Part shown: piece by piece, positions 62,958 through 64,000 of the stretch | How the letters are laid out: each line of letters opens with the position of its first letter | Numbering within the stretch: the stretch's first letter is position 1 | Assembly (NCBI RefSeq): GCF_042427745.1 | Contig: NZ_JBHMFA010000005.1 | Reading direction: 5' to 3' (one strand) | From: Algibacter miyuki | Lineage (GTDB): Bacteria; Bacteroidota; Bacteroidia; Flavobacteriales; Flavobacteriaceae | Length of the DNA: 64,000 nucleotides | Position numbers and translations under genes: made by a program | Notes under the pieces: generated by a model | What the model saw: the letters and a program-made list of their open reading frames with translations, nothing else | Database searches by the model: none | What the model was told of the DNA's origin: nothing

Positions 62958-63404
62958 TTACTTCACTTCAAAAGTCAATTCAACTTCTGTTGGCGGTAAG
63001 CATCGACTATCGTCGCAAACCATAAATTCTACGGTTCCATTTACGGTAAAAGCATCCGTTGTTTTCAATTTAATACGTTGTTTAAATGTAGCCATCTCTT
63101 CAAAGTAAGTAATTTCCATTTGAAAAACTGGATCATCTACAGTGTGTCCCTCTTCTTCTTGTGTATTTCCTTTTTTTAAGAACTTCCCATTACCCTCATA
63201 AGTAAAACTTGTAGCTATTGGTCCATCTTCTGGCACCGTTTGCGAATATAAATGCCAACCTGAATCAATAGTTGCAGTGGCGATTAAATCAAATTCCGAA
63301 TCCGAAATCTTTGTTACCGATGTGCTCCATGTTACAGGTTCTAGTATTTGGGCTTGAACTATATTTAAGGCAAAAATGGCAACTATTAAAATAAGTTTTT
63401 TCAT
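62958..63404 (-). CDS. DsbD N-terminal-domain-like periplasmic protein
   Basis: A 148-residue secreted protein (signal peptide MKKLILIVAIFALNIVQAQ) consisting of a single immunoglobulin-like domain of the DsbD N-terminal/DsbC-corrector type. The pattern DSGWHLYSQTVPEDGPIATSF and the C-terminal MVCDDSRCLPPTEVELTF, with a C-x4-C pair, match the region that receives electrons from the membrane domain in DsbD. No membrane DsbD part follows, so it may partner with a DsbD elsewhere or handle copper or disulfide transfer. It stands alone. Confidence 0.82.
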   Translation of the reverse strand: MKKLILIVAIFALNIVQAQILEPVTWSTSVTKISDSEFDLIATATIDSGWHLYSQTVPEDGPIATSFTYEGNGKFLKKGNTQEEEGHTVDDPVFQMEITYFEEMATFKQRIKLKTTDAFTVNGTVEFMVCDDSRCLPPTEVELTFEVK

Positions 63405-63641
63405 AAGGTGTAATACTGTATTTGGTTAACTAAAATTTAAAACAAAACTAATTATTTTGCTTGATATAATAAGCAATTATTAAGCCAATACTTAAATTTG
63501 AAACACAAATTAATTACAGAAAATAAATTTTAAGCTTATTCTTACATTAATCCCCCCGTAAAAACCTGGTAAATCTACTTAATAGAAGATGCTTAACCTA
63601 AGTAGAACAATACTTAACGCAAAAGGAAAGTTTATAAAAAG

Positions 63642-63674
63642 CGAAAACTCTAAATCATTACAATTTAGAGTTTT
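63642..63674. terminator. Hairpin terminator with no visible gene
   Basis: GAAAACTCTAAAT-cattaca-ATTTAGAGTTTTC, 13 perfect pairs, with T-rich tails on both sides (TTTAATTC on plus, GCTTTTTATA on minus). No gene ends close to it inside the window; it may end a transcript coming from beyond the right edge or a small RNA. Confidence 0.6.
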
Positions 63675-63922
63675 CTTTAATTCTCCCTAAGAACTAATTA
63701 ATAGCAAGACAAATATAGGGTTTATCTTACTAATAAGAAATGCGTAGTTCTACTTATTTTTGAATTAAATTAACTAAAACCATTCGTAAATCACTCTATT
63801 TTAGATATTTCTATTTTATTTTTTGTAGAAAAGCACAGCTATTATGCTTTGTAAAGAGTACTTTATTTTCGAATAATGACACTTCACTAAGCAATAGTCA
63901 ATAATAAACATCCTTATGGCAA

Positions 63923-63970
63923 GTTTTTATTCTCATAAAAACCGGGCTATCCGCTATATCTTTTTATTTA
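63923..63970 (+). repeat. Dispersed structured repeat, copy E (5-prime part)
   Basis: Hairpin GTTTTTAT-TCTC-ATAAAAAC directly followed by CGGGCTATCCGCTATATCTT, the same order as in copies A to D. The 3-prime half was not found before the window end. Confidence 0.65.
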
Positions 63971-64000
63971 GTTGATTGTTTAATAGCTTTGAACGGGTAG

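Larger units (their letters stand above)
63405..64000. other. Right-edge region without genes
   Basis: About 600 bases with no gene recognised on either strand. It contains the hairpin at 63642-63674 and the partial repeat copy E. Upstream sequence of the DsbD-N-like gene (63405-63500) must hold its promoter, but none was convincing. Confidence 0.5.

Noticed and set aside
63914..63974. Short ORF starting MASFYSHKNRAI
   Set aside because: It coincides with repeat copy E, whose sequence explains it.

Overview
The window reads as a chromosomal segment of a marine member of the Flavobacteriaceae (Bacteroidota). The evidence is the AT-rich sequence, promoters of the Bacteroidota type (-7 box TAnnTTTG, -33 box TTTG), a SusC/SusD pair with an ECF sigma factor and FecR anti-sigma factor, a PL7 alginate lyase lipoprotein, a Bacteroidota-type N-acylornithine transcarbamylase and class II KARI. 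Species cannot be named from the sequence alone. Most of the window is amino-acid biosynthesis, interrupted by two or three accessory carbon-acquisition loci.

Layout. 1-2.2 kb: sulfate assimilation (cysD partial at the left edge, cysH, a DUF2061 membrane protein) with an Rrf2 regulator that has four clustered cysteines. 2.3-3.3 kb: alginate lyase. 3.4-9.9 kb: methionine operon on the minus strand (metY, a metX-aspartokinase-homoserine dehydrogenase fusion, a MetZ-like enzyme) behind a SAM-I riboswitch. 10-11.3 kb: decayed small genes. 11.4-19.3 kb: glycerophosphodiesterase, ECF sigma, FecR, SusC, SusD. 20-22.2 kb: two proteins of unknown function. 22.3-24.7 kb: leuA and leuB. 25-37.7 kb: one minus-strand arginine plus proline operon (GNAT, argG, argC, proC, argD, proA, proB, argF', argB, argE, argH, YfeH-like transporter) preceded by what looks like a leader-peptide attenuator. 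37.9-47.3 kb: sugar locus (ThuA, DUF1080, TIM-barrel isomerase, Gfo/Idh/MocA oxidoreductase, MFS transporter, divergent AraC regulator and TonB receptor). 47.7-53.8 kb: an unknown protein, a cytochrome-containing lipoprotein, azurin and GapN. 54-61.3 kb: ilvD-B-N-C-A with an Ile-rich leader peptide and attenuator. 61.5-62.9 kb: metK behind a SAM-II riboswitch. 63-64 kb: a DsbD-N-like protein and an empty right edge.

How it works together. Sulfide from the cys genes feeds MetY/MetZ, which use the acylated homoserine made by the MetX-ThrA fusion; MetK converts methionine to SAM. SAM then acts on both ends of this route through two different riboswitch classes. The cys and met promoters also share a 12-base motif, TTCCTACTAAAA. 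The ilv genes and leuA/leuB supply branched-chain amino acids, and the merged arg/pro operon covers nearly all of both pathways.

The most interesting signals are non-coding: (1) the arg/pro leader, with a 35-codon ORF whose end carries Arg and Pro codons inside a terminator hairpin and an upstream segment complementary to that hairpin; (2) the ilv leader peptide; (3) the extended SAM-II element with an apparent alternative pairing; (4) a dispersed structured repeat present five times, with compensatory base changes in its terminal stem. No tRNA, rRNA, CRISPR array, insertion sequence or replication origin was recognised.
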